Of a DNA stretch of 64,000 nt, positions 8,888 to 18,761 are shown piece after piece. Origin of the DNA: Beijerinckiaceae bacterium (GTDB taxonomy: Bacteria > Pseudomonadota > Alphaproteobacteria > Rhizobiales > Beijerinckiaceae); the NCBI GenBank assembly GCA_947453205.1, contig CANGFT010000019.1, forward strand, positions 1-64,000, written 5' to 3'. Position numbers and translations under genes: made by a program. The notes under the pieces were generated by a model that was given only the letters and a program-made list of their open reading frames with translations, was not told the origin of the DNA and ran no database searches. How positions within the stretch are numbered: position 1 is the first letter of the stretch; each line of letters opens with the position of its first letter.

Positions 8888-9133
8888 ATGGCATCCGATC
8901 ACGCCACTCCGCATTTCCACAACCAGCCGGGCGTTCGCTCGGTGCGCGTCGGCGCGAAGGAATTCATGTGCATAGGCGCCCTGCCCCCCTTCGACCATCC
9001 CCATATCTTCATCGACATGGGCGATGCGGACGAAGCCGTCTGCCCCTATTGCTCGACTCTCTATGTCCATGACGCCGCCCTGCATGGCCATTCGGACCCC
9101 GCCGAATGCGAATGGACCCCGCAGGCCGCCTGA
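8888..9133 (+). CDS. Small zinc-finger (CHCC-type) protein
   Basis: 81 residues with the CHCC zinc-finger pattern: Cys in FMCIG, His residues after it, and CPYCSTLYV with two cysteines. The family is related to the mitochondrial complex I subunit NDUFS6/NUMM and is widespread in alphaproteobacteria. The start ATG 8888 (MASDHA) has AGGGAC upstream. The next gene, an FAD monooxygenase, begins 36 bases downstream, an association I have seen in other Hyphomicrobiales. Confidence 0.85.
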   Translation: MASDHATPHFHNQPGVRSVRVGAKEFMCIGALPPFDHPHIFIDMGDADEAVCPYCSTLYVHDAALHGHSDPAECEWTPQAA

Positions 9134-9169
9134 ATCTCCCCCTGACACGCGCGCGCCGGACGTGACCTG

Positions 9170-10375
9170 ATGGCGGATCAACTGCACGCCGTCATCGCAG
9201 GCGCGGGAATCGGCGGGCTCACCGCCGCCGTCGCCCTGTCGCGTGCGGGGCTGCGGGTGACGCTGCTGGAACGCGCCCGCGCCATCGAGGCGGCTGGCGC
9301 CGGCCTGCAGCTCGCCCCCAACGCCACGGGCGTCCTTGCAGAGCTTGGCCTGCTCGACCGGGTGATGCAGGCGGCGCTCACGCCTGAACATCTGCGCATA
9401 CGCCGGGCCAGCGACGGGGTGGAGTTGGCCTCGTTCCCGCTGGGCGTCATAGCCGAGGCCCGCTGGGGCGCGCCTTCGGCGGTGATTCATCGCGCGGACC
9501 TGCAACAGGCGCTGCTGGAGCGCTGCGCCGCCGATCCCGCGATCACACTGGAGGCCGACGCACCCGTGAAAGGCTTCGCGGAGACTGCAAAAGGGGTCGA
9601 AATCGCTTGCGGGCGAGCGGGCGCATCGCGCAGCATCATGGCGGACCTGCTGATCGGCGCCGATGGCTTGCGCTCGACGATCCGCTCAAGGCTCGGCATT
9701 GGGGCCGCAGACCAGCCAGTCTGGTCCGGCCGAACCGCGTGGCGCGCCCTGCTGCCCGCCAATCAGGCGCCCAAAGGCGCCCTGAAGCTCGAAACATGCC
9801 TCTGGCTGGGGCCAAAGTCGCACCTGGTCCATTATCCCCTGCGAGGCGGGGCGCTCATCAACATCGTCGCCATCACCGAAGACGATTGGCGAGGCGATGA
9901 GGCCGCAGATCTCTGGGCCATCAGCGGCAGCCCCGGCGATGTCGCGCCTCGTTTCTCGCGCTGGCACCGGGACGCGCGCCTGCTGGTCGGGGCGGCCAAG
10001 GAATGGAAGCGCTGGCCCCTCTTCGACCGCGAGCCCGCGGCGCGCTGGACCCTTGAGCGGGTGGCCCTGCTCGGCGACGCCGCCCATCCCATGCTGCCCT
10101 TTTTCGCGCAGGGCGCAGCGCAAGCCATTGAAGATGCAGGGGCGCTGGGGCGGGCCTTCCAGCGGACCCATGAGATCAGGGCGGCGCTGGCCGATTATGA
10201 AGGCGCCCGCAGGCGACGCGCGGCGGATGTCGTCATCGCATCGCGCAGGCAGGGCGCGATCTACCACATGAGCGGCCCCATGGCCTTCGCCCGCGACCTG
10301 ACCATGCGCAGCCTTGGGCCGCATTTGATGATGTCGCGGCTCGACTGGCTTTATGATCATCGGGGGCGGAGCTAG
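9170..10375 (+). CDS. FAD-dependent monooxygenase
   Basis: 401 residues. The N-terminal FAD motif GAGIGG is at 12-17, with AGLQLAPNA following and GDAAHP near 302. Layout and length match UbiH/salicylate hydroxylase-type monooxygenases. It ends about 16 bases before the tRNA-Leu gene on the opposite strand. One of three such enzymes in the window (also 143-1336 and 44194-45369). Aromatic hydroxylation is likely; the substrate is not known. Confidence 0.85.
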   Translation: MADQLHAVIAGAGIGGLTAAVALSRAGLRVTLLERARAIEAAGAGLQLAPNATGVLAELGLLDRVMQAALTPEHLRIRRASDGVELASFPLGVIAEARWGAPSAVIHRADLQQALLERCAADPAITLEADAPVKGFAETAKGVEIACGRAGASRSIMADLLIGADGLRSTIRSRLGIGAADQPVWSGRTAWRALLPANQAPKGALKLETCLWLGPKSHLVHYPLRGGALINIVAITEDDWRGDEAADLWAISGSPGDVAPRFSRWHRDARLLVGAAKEWKRWPLFDREPAARWTLERVALLGDAAHPMLPFFAQGAAQAIEDAGALGRAFQRTHEIRAALADYEGARRRRAADVVIASRRQGAIYHMSGPMAFARDLTMRSLGPHLMMSRLDWLYDHRGRS

Positions 10376-10391
10376 CCGGCGCTGTCGCTTT

Positions 10392-10475
10392 TGGTGCGGA
10401 CGGCGGGGGTCGAACCCGCACGGGAATCCCGAGAGATTTTAAGTCTCTTGCGTCTACCAGTTTCGCCACGTCCGC
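10392..10475 (-). tRNA. tRNA-Leu (anticodon TAA)
   Basis: Read on the minus strand, the acceptor stem GCGGACG pairs with CGTCCGC. The anticodon stem AGAGA/TCTCT flanks the loop CTTAAAA with anticodon TAA. A long variable arm (CGGG/CCCG) marks a class II tRNA, and the T arm GCGGG-TTCGACC-CCCGC is intact. The CCA end is encoded. It should read UUA codons, which are rare in this GC-rich genome. Confidence 0.97.
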
Positions 10476-10579
10476 AATCGGCGGAAAACCGCCGAACGGA
10501 CTGTTTGTGCCCCAGCGAGGCCTTGCGCGCAACTGAAACCGGGCGATGGCGGCGCCGCAGCGGGCCATCGCCCCCAACT

Positions 10580-10864
10580 TCAGGCCTGTTCGGCGTCTTC
10601 CTTGGCGGTCGCAGCCTTGTGGCGGCGGGCGCTGGCGACAAGGCCGCCCTTGCGGCCCGCATCCATGGCGAGCTGATTGTCGGCTGAAAACGACCGCTTC
10701 GCTTTCGGCACATTCGCCCCGCCCTTGCGGCCGGCGGTCGCCGCAAGATCCGGGTCGCGCGCGAAGCTGCGAGAATCACGCGGCACCGACTTGCCGCCCA
10801 GACGCGCGATCTCCCGGCGCCGTTCAGCCGACATGGAAGCAAAGCCGCGATTAGATATTGCCAT
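10580..10864 (-). CDS. KGG-repeat general stress protein
   Basis: A 94-residue basic, hydrophilic protein with GG-containing repeats (LGGKSVPRD, GRKGGANVPK, GRKGGLVAS). This matches the stress-induced KGG family related to E. coli YciG and B. subtilis GsiB. Such proteins accumulate in stationary phase or desiccation. ATG 10864 (MAISNRGF) has GGGAG well spaced upstream. The 256 bases upstream are relatively AT-rich and carry two inverted TAACGTAACG-like sites. Confidence 0.88.
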   Translation of the reverse strand: MAISNRGFASMSAERRREIARLGGKSVPRDSRSFARDPDLAATAGRKGGANVPKAKRSFSADNQLAMDAGRKGGLVASARRHKAATAKEDAEQA

Positions 10865-10897
10865 GAAGTCAACTCCCGTAAAAAGAACGCTACGGCA

Positions 10898-10984
10898 TAA
10901 CGTAACGTAAACAGCAACGATCACATTTTCAGCGCGAGATGCTTTACGCATCGGCAGCACTTCTATCGCTGACCGTTACGTTTA
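10898..10984. promoter_or_regulatory. Paired TAA(A)CGTAACG sites upstream of the stress gene
   Basis: TAACGTAACG at 10898-10907 and, in the opposite orientation, CGTTACGTTTA at 10974-10984. They lie between the divergent stress-protein and SDR genes. They could be an operator pair, but the assignment rests on the repeat alone. Confidence 0.3.
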
Positions 10985-11120
10985 GGTGTAGCATCAAAAA
11001 TATACAACCGCTAGTAGCGTCATTCAGGAATTTCGACTGTGTGGCGCCCGTGCTTGCGGGAAGGGGCTTCAACCCCTTAGGCTCGGCCAAAAGGAAGCGC
11101 GCGACACGGGGACCGGCCGC

Positions 11121-11963
11121 ATGAACGCAAACGATCTGACGGGAAAGACCTGCCTCATCACGGGCGCGGGAACGGGCCTGGCGCGGGCTATGGCTTTGGG
11201 CCTCGCGGAGGCCGGCGCATCGGTGCTGGCCGCCGACATAGACGCGGCGGGACTGGCGCAGACCGAATCTCTGGCGAAGGGCTTGGCGGGGCGCGTGATC
11301 GCCCACCAAGTCGACGTGCGCGATCAGGCCCAATGCGAAGCCGCCGTCGCAAAGGCCATCGCCGCCTTCGGCCACCTCGACATGCTCGTGAACTGCGCGG
11401 GCCTGGGGCCGGTCTATATGAAACGCAACTTCATCGAAGAGCCCCTGCGCTTCTGGGACGCGGACCCCGAACGCTGGTGGAACATGATCGCGGTCAATCT
11501 GCGCGGCCCCTTCCTGCTGGCGCGGGCGGCGGCGCCACATATGATCGCGCGCAAATGGGGCCGCATCGTCAACATCACCACCAGTTTCTCGACGATGATC
11601 CGGGGCGGCAACATGCCCTATGGCCAGACGAAATCAGGCCTCGAGGCTGGCTCGGCGAGTTGGGCGGATGACCTTGCGGGGACGGGCGTGACAGTGAACG
11701 TGCTGATCCCCGGCGGGGCCGCCGACACCGGCATGATACCGGTGGAATCCATGCCGGACCGCTCGAAGCTCGTGTCGCCGCAGGCCATGGCGGCGCCGAT
11801 CCGATATCTCGCAAGCGAGCAATCGAATGGAGTGACCGGCAAACGCTTCGTCGCCCAGTTATTCGATCCACAGAGCCCGCTCGCCGAGCCCGGCTGCGCC
11901 CCGGTGGCCTGGCCCGGCCTTGCGGCAGGCGCCTCACGCGGACTTGGCGAGGGGACGCGCTGA
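11121..11963 (+). CDS. Short-chain dehydrogenase/reductase (SDR)
   Basis: 280 residues, classical SDR. The NAD(P) glycine motif GAGTGLA is near residue 15, NCAG near 92, the catalytic serine segment NITTS, and YGQTK supplies the active Tyr and Lys. The Rossmann acidic residue AADID suggests NAD preference. The C-terminus is somewhat longer than usual. It stands alone, divergent from the KGG stress gene. The substrate is not predictable. Confidence 0.85.
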   Translation: MNANDLTGKTCLITGAGTGLARAMALGLAEAGASVLAADIDAAGLAQTESLAKGLAGRVIAHQVDVRDQAQCEAAVAKAIAAFGHLDMLVNCAGLGPVYMKRNFIEEPLRFWDADPERWWNMIAVNLRGPFLLARAAAPHMIARKWGRIVNITTSFSTMIRGGNMPYGQTKSGLEAGSASWADDLAGTGVTVNVLIPGGAADTGMIPVESMPDRSKLVSPQAMAAPIRYLASEQSNGVTGKRFVAQLFDPQSPLAEPGCAPVAWPGLAAGASRGLGEGTR

Positions 11964-12036
11964 CCTTCAACCCGAGGGGACCGGCGCCTTCAGCGGCGGC
12001 GCCGCCTCGCCTGAAAACTGCGAATGACGGTGAGGG

Positions 12037-12525
12037 TCAATCCTTGCCGTTGATCGGCTTGGCGTAGGACAGTTCGAGGTCCCAGGGGAAATAAATCCAG
12101 GTGTCCTGCGACACTTCGGTCACGAAAGTATCCACCAGGGGGCGCCCCAGCGGCTTGGCGTAGACCGTCGCCACATGGGCCTTGGGCAGCATCTCCCGGA
12201 CCACCTTCATCGTGGCGCCGGTGTCGACGAGATCGTCGATCACGAGGACTCCAGCGCCGTCATCGGTCAGCATTTCCGGGGCGATGCCCTTGAGAATGCT
12301 CAGGGAGCCCTGACGGCCGCCGCTGTAGCTGGCGATCGAGACCGTTTCGATGACGCGGACGCCAAGCTCGCGCGCGACGATGGCCGCTGGCACCAGGCCG
12401 CCGCGCGTGATCGAGACGATGGCGCGAAACACGCCCTGACCTGACAGGCGCCATGCCAGCGCCCGCGAATCGCGATGAAACTGATCCCAGGAAACGGGAA
12501 ACGCCTTGGCTGCCTGTTCGCTCAT
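12037..12525 (-). CDS. gpt: Xanthine-type phosphoribosyltransferase
   Basis: 162 residues with the PRPP-binding loop [13 protein letters not shown] and ITRGGLVPA. Overall length and the C-terminal FPWDLELSY resemble xanthine-guanine phosphoribosyltransferase (Gpt), which salvages purine bases. The start ATG 12525 (MSEQAAK) has GGAGGG upstream; the longer upstream open frame lacks coding character. It is divergent from the sulfatase-like gene by 77 bases. Confidence 0.88.
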   Translation of the reverse strand: MSEQAAKAFPVSWDQFHRDSRALAWRLSGQGVFRAIVSITRGGLVPAAIVARELGVRVIETVSIASYSGGRQGSLSILKGIAPEMLTDDGAGVLVIDDLVDTGATMKVVREMLPKAHVATVYAKPLGRPLVDTFVTEVSQDTWIYFPWDLELSYAKPINGKD

Positions 12526-12602
12526 GATGCCCTCCAGATCAGGCCTCATAGCAAGCGGCGAGCGCAGGGGAAAGCGCGCGGCGCCGGTCATCCCCATGAG
12601 CC

Positions 12603-14396
12603 ATGCGCAAACCCCGCCCATTCGCCGCGTTGTGGAAGCCCGGCTTTCGTGCGAACGTGCCGCAAATCTGTCATGAGAAGGGCCACACCCTGTTTTCGCA
12701 GCACAAACGCGCTCGTCTTCGCTTCTGGCCGCAGATCGCGGGGACGGTCGCCGCCCTGTGCTGGCTGGCGTTTCTGTGGCATGGCGAGCCCGAGCCCGCG
12801 CTGCTTTTCAGCGTCGTCGCCATAAATCTGGGCTTGATCGCCCTGCTTGCGGGCCTGCTGGGCCGCCCGAAGACCGGACTGGCGCTCGCCACCCTTTTCT
12901 TCGTCTTCGCCTTCGGCGCCGCGCGGTCGAAATATGCGCTCGTGGCGATGAATCTGCATGTCTATGACGTGCCTTTCTATCTCTTCACGGGCGCTTCGGT
13001 GGAGTTCTTCTTCTCCGCCTATCCCAGGCAGGGGATGATGGTCGCGGCGGCGCTCGCGGCCAGCGCCGCTGTCATCGTCCTGAGTTGGCGCGCTGACGCG
13101 AGCCTGCGCCTGCCCCCGCGCCGCCGCGTCGGGCTCATGGCCTGTGCGGTCGGGCTTCTGGCGCTCGGCTCATGGCCCCTGAGCGGGCGCAACGCCGATT
13201 TCTTCAACGAGCGCAATTTCGCGCTCTCCTCCTTCCTGACCTCTTTCGCTGACCTGCCCCAGCTCTTTTCCCATCACGGGCTGATCGAGGTAGCGCCGAG
13301 GGCGACGATCGCGCCAATTCCCGCTGACGCCATCGCCTGCAAACCACAGGGCGAGCCGCCGGACATCGTGATGACGCTGAACGAGTCCTCCATGCCGCCC
13401 GGCGTTTATCCCGGCCTGACCTATCCGGAGGAGTTGACGCCCTTCTTCACCTCGGCAGACGGACGCATCCATCCGCTGCGCGTCGAGACCTTCGGGGGCG
13501 GCACATGGCTGTCGGATTTCACGGCGCTGACGGGCCTGTCGACGAACGCCTTCGGCAACCTGCGAAATTTCGTCGCCAATTTCATGACCGGACGACTGCG
13601 CCATTCGCTGCCCCAGTATCTCAAGGCCTGCGGCTATGAGACCGCCATCATCTATCCGGCGTCTGCGGGCTTTGCGGGTGTCGGCCGTTTCTATGAGGCC
13701 ATCGGTTTCGACCGGGTGATCGACACCAGCGTGCACAAAGCGGCCGACCAGCGCCAGCGCGACGCCTTCTATATGGGCGAGGCCGCGAAATTCCTTGAGG
13801 CGCCAGCGCCGGGCGAGCGCAAGCCCCGCTTCGTCGTGGTGTCCAGCATGTCCACCCATTCGCCCTGGGATTTTCGCTTCTCGCCAGACGCGATCCGCGA
13901 GACGGATTCGCTGCGCTGGAACGCCGACCCCGAGTTTGACGAATATCTCTGGCGCCTGCTGCTCGCCAAACGCGACCGCGACGACTTTCGGGAGCGCCTG
14001 AGCACGAGCCTGCCGGGCCGGCGGATTCTGCATGTGGGCTACGGCGACCATCAACCGGCGCTCGCCAAGGTGCCGCTGGAGAACAACCGCGCCATCGCCG
14101 ATGAGGGCCGCTCATGGCTGCTTGACCGCGACTCCAAGGCCTTCGAGACCTATTTCACCGTGGAGGCGCAGGGCTTCACGCCAAAGCTGGCGGGCGCCGC
14201 CCACCCGATCGTGGAGATCGCCAATCTGCCGGTCATCACGGTGATTGCGGCTGGCCTGCCGCTAGACCCGGTCTTCGCCCGCCGTGAAAAACTGATGGCT
14301 CAATGCGACGGGCTCTACGCCACCTGCAAGGATCGCGCGGCGATTCTGGCGTTCCAGCGCTGGCTCGTGGACAGCCGCTGGATCGCGCAGAACTGA
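12603..14396 (+). CDS. Membrane-anchored sulfatase-fold phosphoglycerol/phosphoethanolamine-transferase-like enzyme
   Basis: 597 residues. About four to five hydrophobic helices lie in the first ~200 residues, followed by an extracytoplasmic alkaline-phosphatase-superfamily domain. [10 protein letters not shown] opens the domain, GGTW supplies a likely nucleophilic Thr, MSTHSPWDF a metal/active-site His, and GYGDHQ the conserved Asp-His. This layout matches LtaS/OpgB/Ept-type transferases that modify envelope glycans or lipids. The start is uncertain; a long N-terminal tail precedes the first helix. Its stop is six bases from the convergent CinA-like gene. Confidence 0.8.
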   Translation: MRKPRPFAALWKPGFRANVPQICHEKGHTLFSQHKRARLRFWPQIAGTVAALCWLAFLWHGEPEPALLFSVVAINLGLIALLAGLLGRPKTGLALATLFFVFAFGAARSKYALVAMNLHVYDVPFYLFTGASVEFFFSAYPRQGMMVAAALAASAAVIVLSWRADASLRLPPRRRVGLMACAVGLLALGSWPLSGRNADFFNERNFALSSFLTSFADLPQLFSHHGLIEVAPRATIAPIPADAIACKPQGEPPDIVMTLNESSMPPGVYPGLTYPEELTPFFTSADGRIHPLRVETFGGGTWLSDFTALTGLSTNAFGNLRNFVANFMTGRLRHSLPQYLKACGYETAIIYPASAGFAGVGRFYEAIGFDRVIDTSVHKAADQRQRDAFYMGEAAKFLEAPAPGERKPRFVVVSSMSTHSPWDFRFSPDAIRETDSLRWNADPEFDEYLWRLLLAKRDRDDFRERLSTSLPGRRILHVGYGDHQPALAKVPLENNRAIADEGRSWLLDRDSKAFETYFTVEAQGFTPKLAGAAHPIVEIANLPVITVIAAGLPLDPVFARREKLMAQCDGLYATCKDRAAILAFQRWLVDSRWIAQN

Positions 14397-14402
14397 GCCG
14401 TC

Positions 14403-15146
14403 TCAGCGCGGCGAGGCCGGCATTGTCTTGAGCATGGCGCCCACGGCCTCGACCGCCGCCTGCAGCTTCGCGCCATCCTTGGACCGCACAACGATCTGGT
14501 TGCGGAAGCGCCCCTCATGGAACTGGGGATAGGAGCCGATGATCGTATCGGGGTGGGCCTTAGCGATGTCCGAGAGAGCGGCGGCATAGGTCCCTTCGGG
14601 AACGCCAGTCGCCTCCACAGTCTCCATCATCATGCGCGCGCCCGTCTGCAGGCGCGGGGCCACATCGTCCATCATGGCCTGCATGATCGAGGGCACGCCC
14701 GCCATCACGATGACATTCTCGATCTTGAAGCCGGGCACCTTGGAGATGGGATTGACCACATGTTCGGCGCCCACGGGAATGCGCGCCATGCGTCGCCGGG
14801 CCTCGTTCAAATCCTCGGGCTTGAGGCGCTCCAGCATGGCCGCGATGATGCGCGGATCCTCATAAAGCTCGACCCCAAGCGCCGTCGACACGGCGTCGGC
14901 GGTGATGTCGTCATGGGTCGGCCCGATGCCGCCGGTGGTGAAGAGATAGGTATAGCGCGCGCGCAGCCGGTTCACCGCCTCGACGATCTCATCCATCTCA
15001 TCAGGCACGACGCGGACTTCCCTGAGGTCGATGCCGATGTTGGTGAGATATTCGGCGATATAGCCGATGTTCTTGTCCTTGGTGCGGCCTGACAGAATCT
15101 CGTCACCGATGACGAGAAGGGCGGCGGTGATCGTATCCTGGCTCAT
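14403..15146 (-). CDS. Molybdopterin-binding (CinA N-terminal type) protein
   Basis: 247 residues containing only the MoaB/MogA-like domain found at the N-terminus of CinA (competence/damage-inducible protein A). Motifs are IGDEILSGRTKD and FTTGGIGPTHDDIT. The C-terminal nicotinamide-nucleotide amidase domain is absent, as in many alphaproteobacterial versions. Such domains can have ADP-ribose or NMN pyrophosphatase activity; that remains an inference here. ATG 15146 has GGAGGAAG upstream. Confidence 0.88.
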   Translation of the reverse strand: MSQDTITAALLVIGDEILSGRTKDKNIGYIAEYLTNIGIDLREVRVVPDEMDEIVEAVNRLRARYTYLFTTGGIGPTHDDITADAVSTALGVELYEDPRIIAAMLERLKPEDLNEARRRMARIPVGAEHVVNPISKVPGFKIENVIVMAGVPSIMQAMMDDVAPRLQTGARMMMETVEATGVPEGTYAAALSDIAKAHPDTIIGSYPQFHEGRFRNQIVVRSKDGAKLQAAVEAVGAMLKTMPASPR

Positions 15147-15251
15147 GTGGTCTTCCTCCGCCCCAAGGTTTAGGGAGACCGAGGCAGCCTCGCAAGGGAA
15201 AAGCCGCGCCAGCCTGTTGACCGGCGCAGGCGCAACCGGGCAGGCTGGGCC

Positions 15252-15971
15252 ATGTTCTTTCCCAAGCCTCTCATTCAGGGCCGCCTGATCCAGCGCTACA
15301 AACGGTTTCTGGCCGATGTCGAACTCGACAGCGGCGAGATCGTCACCGCGCACTGCGCCAATCCCGGCGCCATGCTCGGGCTGAAAGCGCCGGGCTCTCG
15401 GGTCTGGCTGTCGATTTCGGACAACCCGACCCGCAAGCTCAGGCATTCCTGGGAGGTTGTGGAGGCGGATTTCGGACGCGGGCCGGAATATGTCGGGATC
15501 AACACCGCCCATCCCAACGCCATCGTGGCGGAGGCCATCGCGACTGGCTTCTTCCCGGAATTCGCGCCCTGGCCGAGGCTTCGCCGCGAGGTGAAATATG
15601 GGGCGGCGAGCCGCGTCGACATTCTGCTGGAGCGCGACGACGGGCCGCCCTGCTATGTCGAGGTCAAGAATGTCCACATGATGCGCAAGCCCGGCCTCGC
15701 CGAATTTCCCGACAGCGTGACCGCGCGCGGCGCCAAGCACCTTGGCGAGCTCGCCGCCATGGTGGCGGGCGGGGCGCGGGCGGTGATGGTCTATCTGATC
15801 CAGATGGAGGCGGAGGCCTTCACGCTCGCAGTCGACATAGACCCCGCCTATGCGGCGGCCTTCGCCAGAGCCCATGCGGCAGGGGTTGAGGCGATAGCCG
15901 TCACCTGCAAGGTCTCGCCCGAGGGGATCAGCGCCAGCGGGCGCGCGCCTCTGGTTCAGTTGAGCTCATAA
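15252..15971 (+). CDS. sfsA: SfsA family DNA/RNA nuclease (sugar fermentation stimulation protein)
   Basis: 239 residues matching SfsA throughout: the N-terminal OB-like part ([19 protein letters not shown]) and the nuclease-like part ([26 protein letters not shown]). EVKN is the nuclease-fold acidic/Lys motif. SfsA was named for a stimulatory effect on maltose metabolism in E. coli; its physiological role is unsettled. The end overlaps the convergent FkbM gene by 16 bases. Confidence 0.92.
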   Translation: MFFPKPLIQGRLIQRYKRFLADVELDSGEIVTAHCANPGAMLGLKAPGSRVWLSISDNPTRKLRHSWEVVEADFGRGPEYVGINTAHPNAIVAEAIATGFFPEFAPWPRLRREVKYGAASRVDILLERDDGPPCYVEVKNVHMMRKPGLAEFPDSVTARGAKHLGELAAMVAGGARAVMVYLIQMEAEAFTLAVDIDPAYAAAFARAHAAGVEAIAVTCKVSPEGISASGRAPLVQLSS

Positions 15972-16798
15972 GCCACATTCGTGCGGGTGCGCATGACCTC
16001 GCGATAGCCGCATTCCGCAAGAATATGGCCGAGATCAGCGGCCCAGCGGTCATGGGAAAACTCCATCAGAACCAGCTTGGGCCGCAAATGCGCGGGAGCC
16101 TCGCGGAAGAAAGGTTCGAGGATGAGATCCTCAGCGCCCTCCACATCCAGCTTGACCGCGTCGATGCGCTCGAACTGCTCTTCGTTGACGATGCTCAGCA
16201 GGGTCTTGGACGGAACGCTGATCTGCTCACCCGCAGAATCCGCGTTGACGATGCGCATGGAGGTCTCGCCCTTGTTGCCGGCCGCAACGAATAGCGTGAT
16301 CTCGCCATTGAGATCGGCCACCGCGCAGTTCAGCGCCTTCACGGCGCAGAAATCGTTCAATCCGATGTTGTAGACAAGCCGCTCGAAAATCTCTGGCTGC
16401 GGCTCGATGGAGACGATGCGGGCGCCCGGCCCGGCATGGGCGGCGACGAAAAGCGAATAACCCCCGATGTTCGCGCCGATGTCCAGAAACACGAAGTCCG
16501 GCGTGATGCGGGACTGCAGCAGCGCGCGCTCGATCGGGTCGAAATACTGGGGGGTGAAGAGAATGCGTTTCTCGCAGACATTGTTATAGGGCGACAGACG
16601 CATTCTGGCGCCGATGGACTCGATGTCCACGGGCTTGCCGGCCAGCAAGCGCACCGCGAGGCCCCGCAGCAGGAAGGCCATCCGCTTGCCGGCCCAACTC
16701 GCGTCGCAGCCCCGGGTGCAGGCGATCAGGCCCCGCATGAGCCCGGTTGGCGCGAACTGACCATAGCCCGCGGGCTCGGCTGTCTTCTGGATCTGCAT
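15956..16798 (-). CDS. FkbM-family SAM-dependent methyltransferase
   Basis: 280 residues with the SAM-binding motif [14 protein letters not shown] near residue 105 and the family hallmark [14 protein letters not shown] near 215. The FkbM family O-methylates polyketides and, commonly, sugars of surface polysaccharides. With the GT2 gene upstream on the same strand, a role in cell-surface glycan decoration is plausible. ATG 16798 is preceded by GGAG at seven bases. Confidence 0.85.
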   Translation of the reverse strand: MQIQKTAEPAGYGQFAPTGLMRGLIACTRGCDASWAGKRMAFLLRGLAVRLLAGKPVDIESIGARMRLSPYNNVCEKRILFTPQYFDPIERALLQSRITPDFVFLDIGANIGGYSLFVAAHAGPGARIVSIEPQPEIFERLVYNIGLNDFCAVKALNCAVADLNGEITLFVAAGNKGETSMRIVNADSAGEQISVPSKTLLSIVNEEQFERIDAVKLDVEGAEDLILEPFFREAPAHLRPKLVLMEFSHDRWAADLGHILAECGYREVMRTRTNVAYELN

Positions 16799-17025
16799 TC
16801 TGGGCTCCGACCGGGGGCGGTGGGCCAGCCCCGCACGACAGGCTGGCGACTGAAGGCGGCTTTTAGCATGGGTGACGGGCGGAGGGCCACAACCTCATGT
16901 CAAAGGCCTGCTTGCGCCCCGCCTGCACCTGCAGCGCCCGCGCAGGGCGCCCCAGCCTGCTCCAGAAGGCGCCCAGGAGGCGCGGCCCAGTCATGCCCTA
17001 TGACGCTTTCGGGGGCGCCGGCGCG

Positions 17026-17766
17026 CTAAAACCCCAGAAAAATCACCAGACGCATGAAGCGCATGAAAGCGAGCACAATCGAAAGCGCGAAGCCATAGAC
17101 GCCTCCGAAACAATGACGAGCAAGAATATAATATCGGAAGAACTGCCAGGGGAACTCGATCATCAATCGAAATAGAAGCCCCAATCGGCTCTTCTGCTTC
17201 TCTGTCGCCTGGAGCTCGAAATATGTCAGCTCCTTGCGCACGACATCCGCGAGCCGACGAAAGCTCTTGTGGAGCATGCGGCCGCGCAACATCAGGCAAT
17301 CCGCCGTTTCCGGGACATTGTCGTGAACAAGACTGTTGGCGAAGCGGGCCTGACGCTTGTCATACAGGCGAAGGCAGATGGTGGAGTCGGCGAAAGGCGC
17401 GGGCTCCTCGCGATGCGGATAGACGATGGTCACGCGCATCTTGTAAGTCGCCGCGGGAAGCGAGGGTTGCGAGAACAACGACCGCAACTCGTCGCGCAAA
17501 TCGTCGGACAGCCACTCGTCCGCGTCGATGTTCAGAATGATGTCGTTGCGGGCGCAGTCTTCAGCGAAGCGCTTTTGCGGCCCATACCCGACCCAATCGT
17601 TATGGATGACCCGCGCGCCCAGAGATTCGCACAGGGCCTGCGTTCCATCCGTTGAGCCGGAGTCGATGACGATGACTTCATCGACGAGGCCGCGAACCGA
17701 GTTGATGGCGCGAGCGATCCTGTCCGCTTCATTCCTGGCGATGATGGTGCAAGAGACGGGGATCAT
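17026..17766 (-). CDS. Family 2 glycosyltransferase (WaaE/LgtF type)
   Basis: 246 residues. The N-terminal GT-A motif SCTIIARNEADRI, the strand DEVIVIDSGSTDGT and the metal-binding DADEWLS are all present, with a C-terminal hydrophobic pair of helices. This pattern matches glucosyltransferases of the lipopolysaccharide inner core such as WaaE/LgtF. Likely membrane-associated on the cytoplasmic side. It is separated from the FkbM gene by 227 bases holding no recognisable gene. Confidence 0.87.
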   Translation of the reverse strand: MIPVSCTIIARNEADRIARAINSVRGLVDEVIVIDSGSTDGTQALCESLGARVIHNDWVGYGPQKRFAEDCARNDIILNIDADEWLSDDLRDELRSLFSQPSLPAATYKMRVTIVYPHREEPAPFADSTICLRLYDKRQARFANSLVHDNVPETADCLMLRGRMLHKSFRRLADVVRKELTYFELQATEKQKSRLGLLFRLMIEFPWQFFRYYILARHCFGGVYGFALSIVLAFMRFMRLVIFLGF

Positions 17767-18286
17767 AGCCTATGCTTTCTTGGCTGGGCGATTTCGCCAG
17801 AGCTTTCCTGGGTCCCTCGCCGACCCGAGGCCTCCAGATTTCTGGCGCGACGCCCCCCAACCGACCGGGCGCAGACTCTTCGTCACGCGGATGCGGGTCG
17901 CGAAGACCATAAGCACGAGGCTTTTGCTGCACAATACGGCCCAAACCATGAAAAGTGAACTCCATGACCGAGGGTGTGGCGATGTGCGGGCAGGCGTGGA
18001 TTTGAAGAGAACTGTTTGGATGAAGGTGAGCCTCAGCCTGTTTCGACCGGCTGCTTCGAAGAACGGTCGACCTCACCTCAAAATGCGCGGCCAGGAATGG
18101 CTGGCGCAAGCTCTGGCCTTCGATGACGGTTGTTTCGGATCGAGAAGAGGCGTCTGGCGCCGCCTGAAGCAAATGGTCTGGCGATCTGACGACCGCGCCA
18201 TTTTCGACGCCCCATGTTCGACGCGCCCCGCCCCTGAGCCTGCGAACATCTTGCGCATCCCGCTCCGCCAAGGTTAAACAAGCATC
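17767..18286. other. 520-base gap with no convincing gene
   Basis: Between the divergent GT2 and DUF2946-like genes. Short open frames exist on both strands, but none gives a recognisable protein, a good ribosome-binding site or a protein-like composition. It may hold promoters for both flanks and possibly a decayed gene. Confidence 0.5.
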
Positions 18287-18703
18287 ATGCGCAAGGGGCT
18301 TTCGAAGGGATCGTGGCTTCGACAGGGCGGGATGGCTCTCGTCATGTTCGCGCTCGCCTATGCGCTGCTTTTGCGTGGGCTGGCGACGCCCCTGCCGAGC
18401 CTGCCGGGCTCCCTCACCCACGCCCTCGCCGATCCCCATTACCTCTGCCTGAACGAGGGTGGCGACGAGGGGCTTCCATCTCCGCTCTCGACCCCTTGCG
18501 GCGAGTGCTGCCTTGGTCTGACGCGGCTCGACGCTCCGCCACCTGCTGCGGCGCCGGCGCTCAACCCCTGGCCGCGCCTCGTCTGGCGCCCCGCCGCGCC
18601 TGCACCCGCCACGCGCCTCAATGGACCTCCTGAGGAGGCCTGGACCCTCGCCCATAGCCAGCGTGGGCCGCCTGAAAGCCGCACTCCGACGTCTTTCACC
18701 TGA
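18287..18703 (+). CDS. DUF2946-like Cys-containing membrane-anchored protein of the copper locus
   Basis: 138 residues. There is one N-terminal hydrophobic segment (ALVMFALAYALLL), then a Cys-containing centre (HYLCLNEG, CGECC) and a proline-rich tail. The layout resembles DUF2946 proteins, which occur beside copper-transport genes. The CGECC cluster could bind Cu(I). It precedes ycnI and copCD by 58 bases in the same direction, consistent with a copper operon. The family assignment is by layout and neighbours, not by a strong motif. Confidence 0.55.
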   Translation: MRKGLSKGSWLRQGGMALVMFALAYALLLRGLATPLPSLPGSLTHALADPHYLCLNEGGDEGLPSPLSTPCGECCLGLTRLDAPPPAAAPALNPWPRLVWRPAAPAPATRLNGPPEEAWTLAHSQRGPPESRTPTSFT

Positions 18704-18761
18704 TCGACGGGCAAGCCCGTCAGCCTCATCGCGCGCCTGCGGGCGTCATCGGAGATGAATC

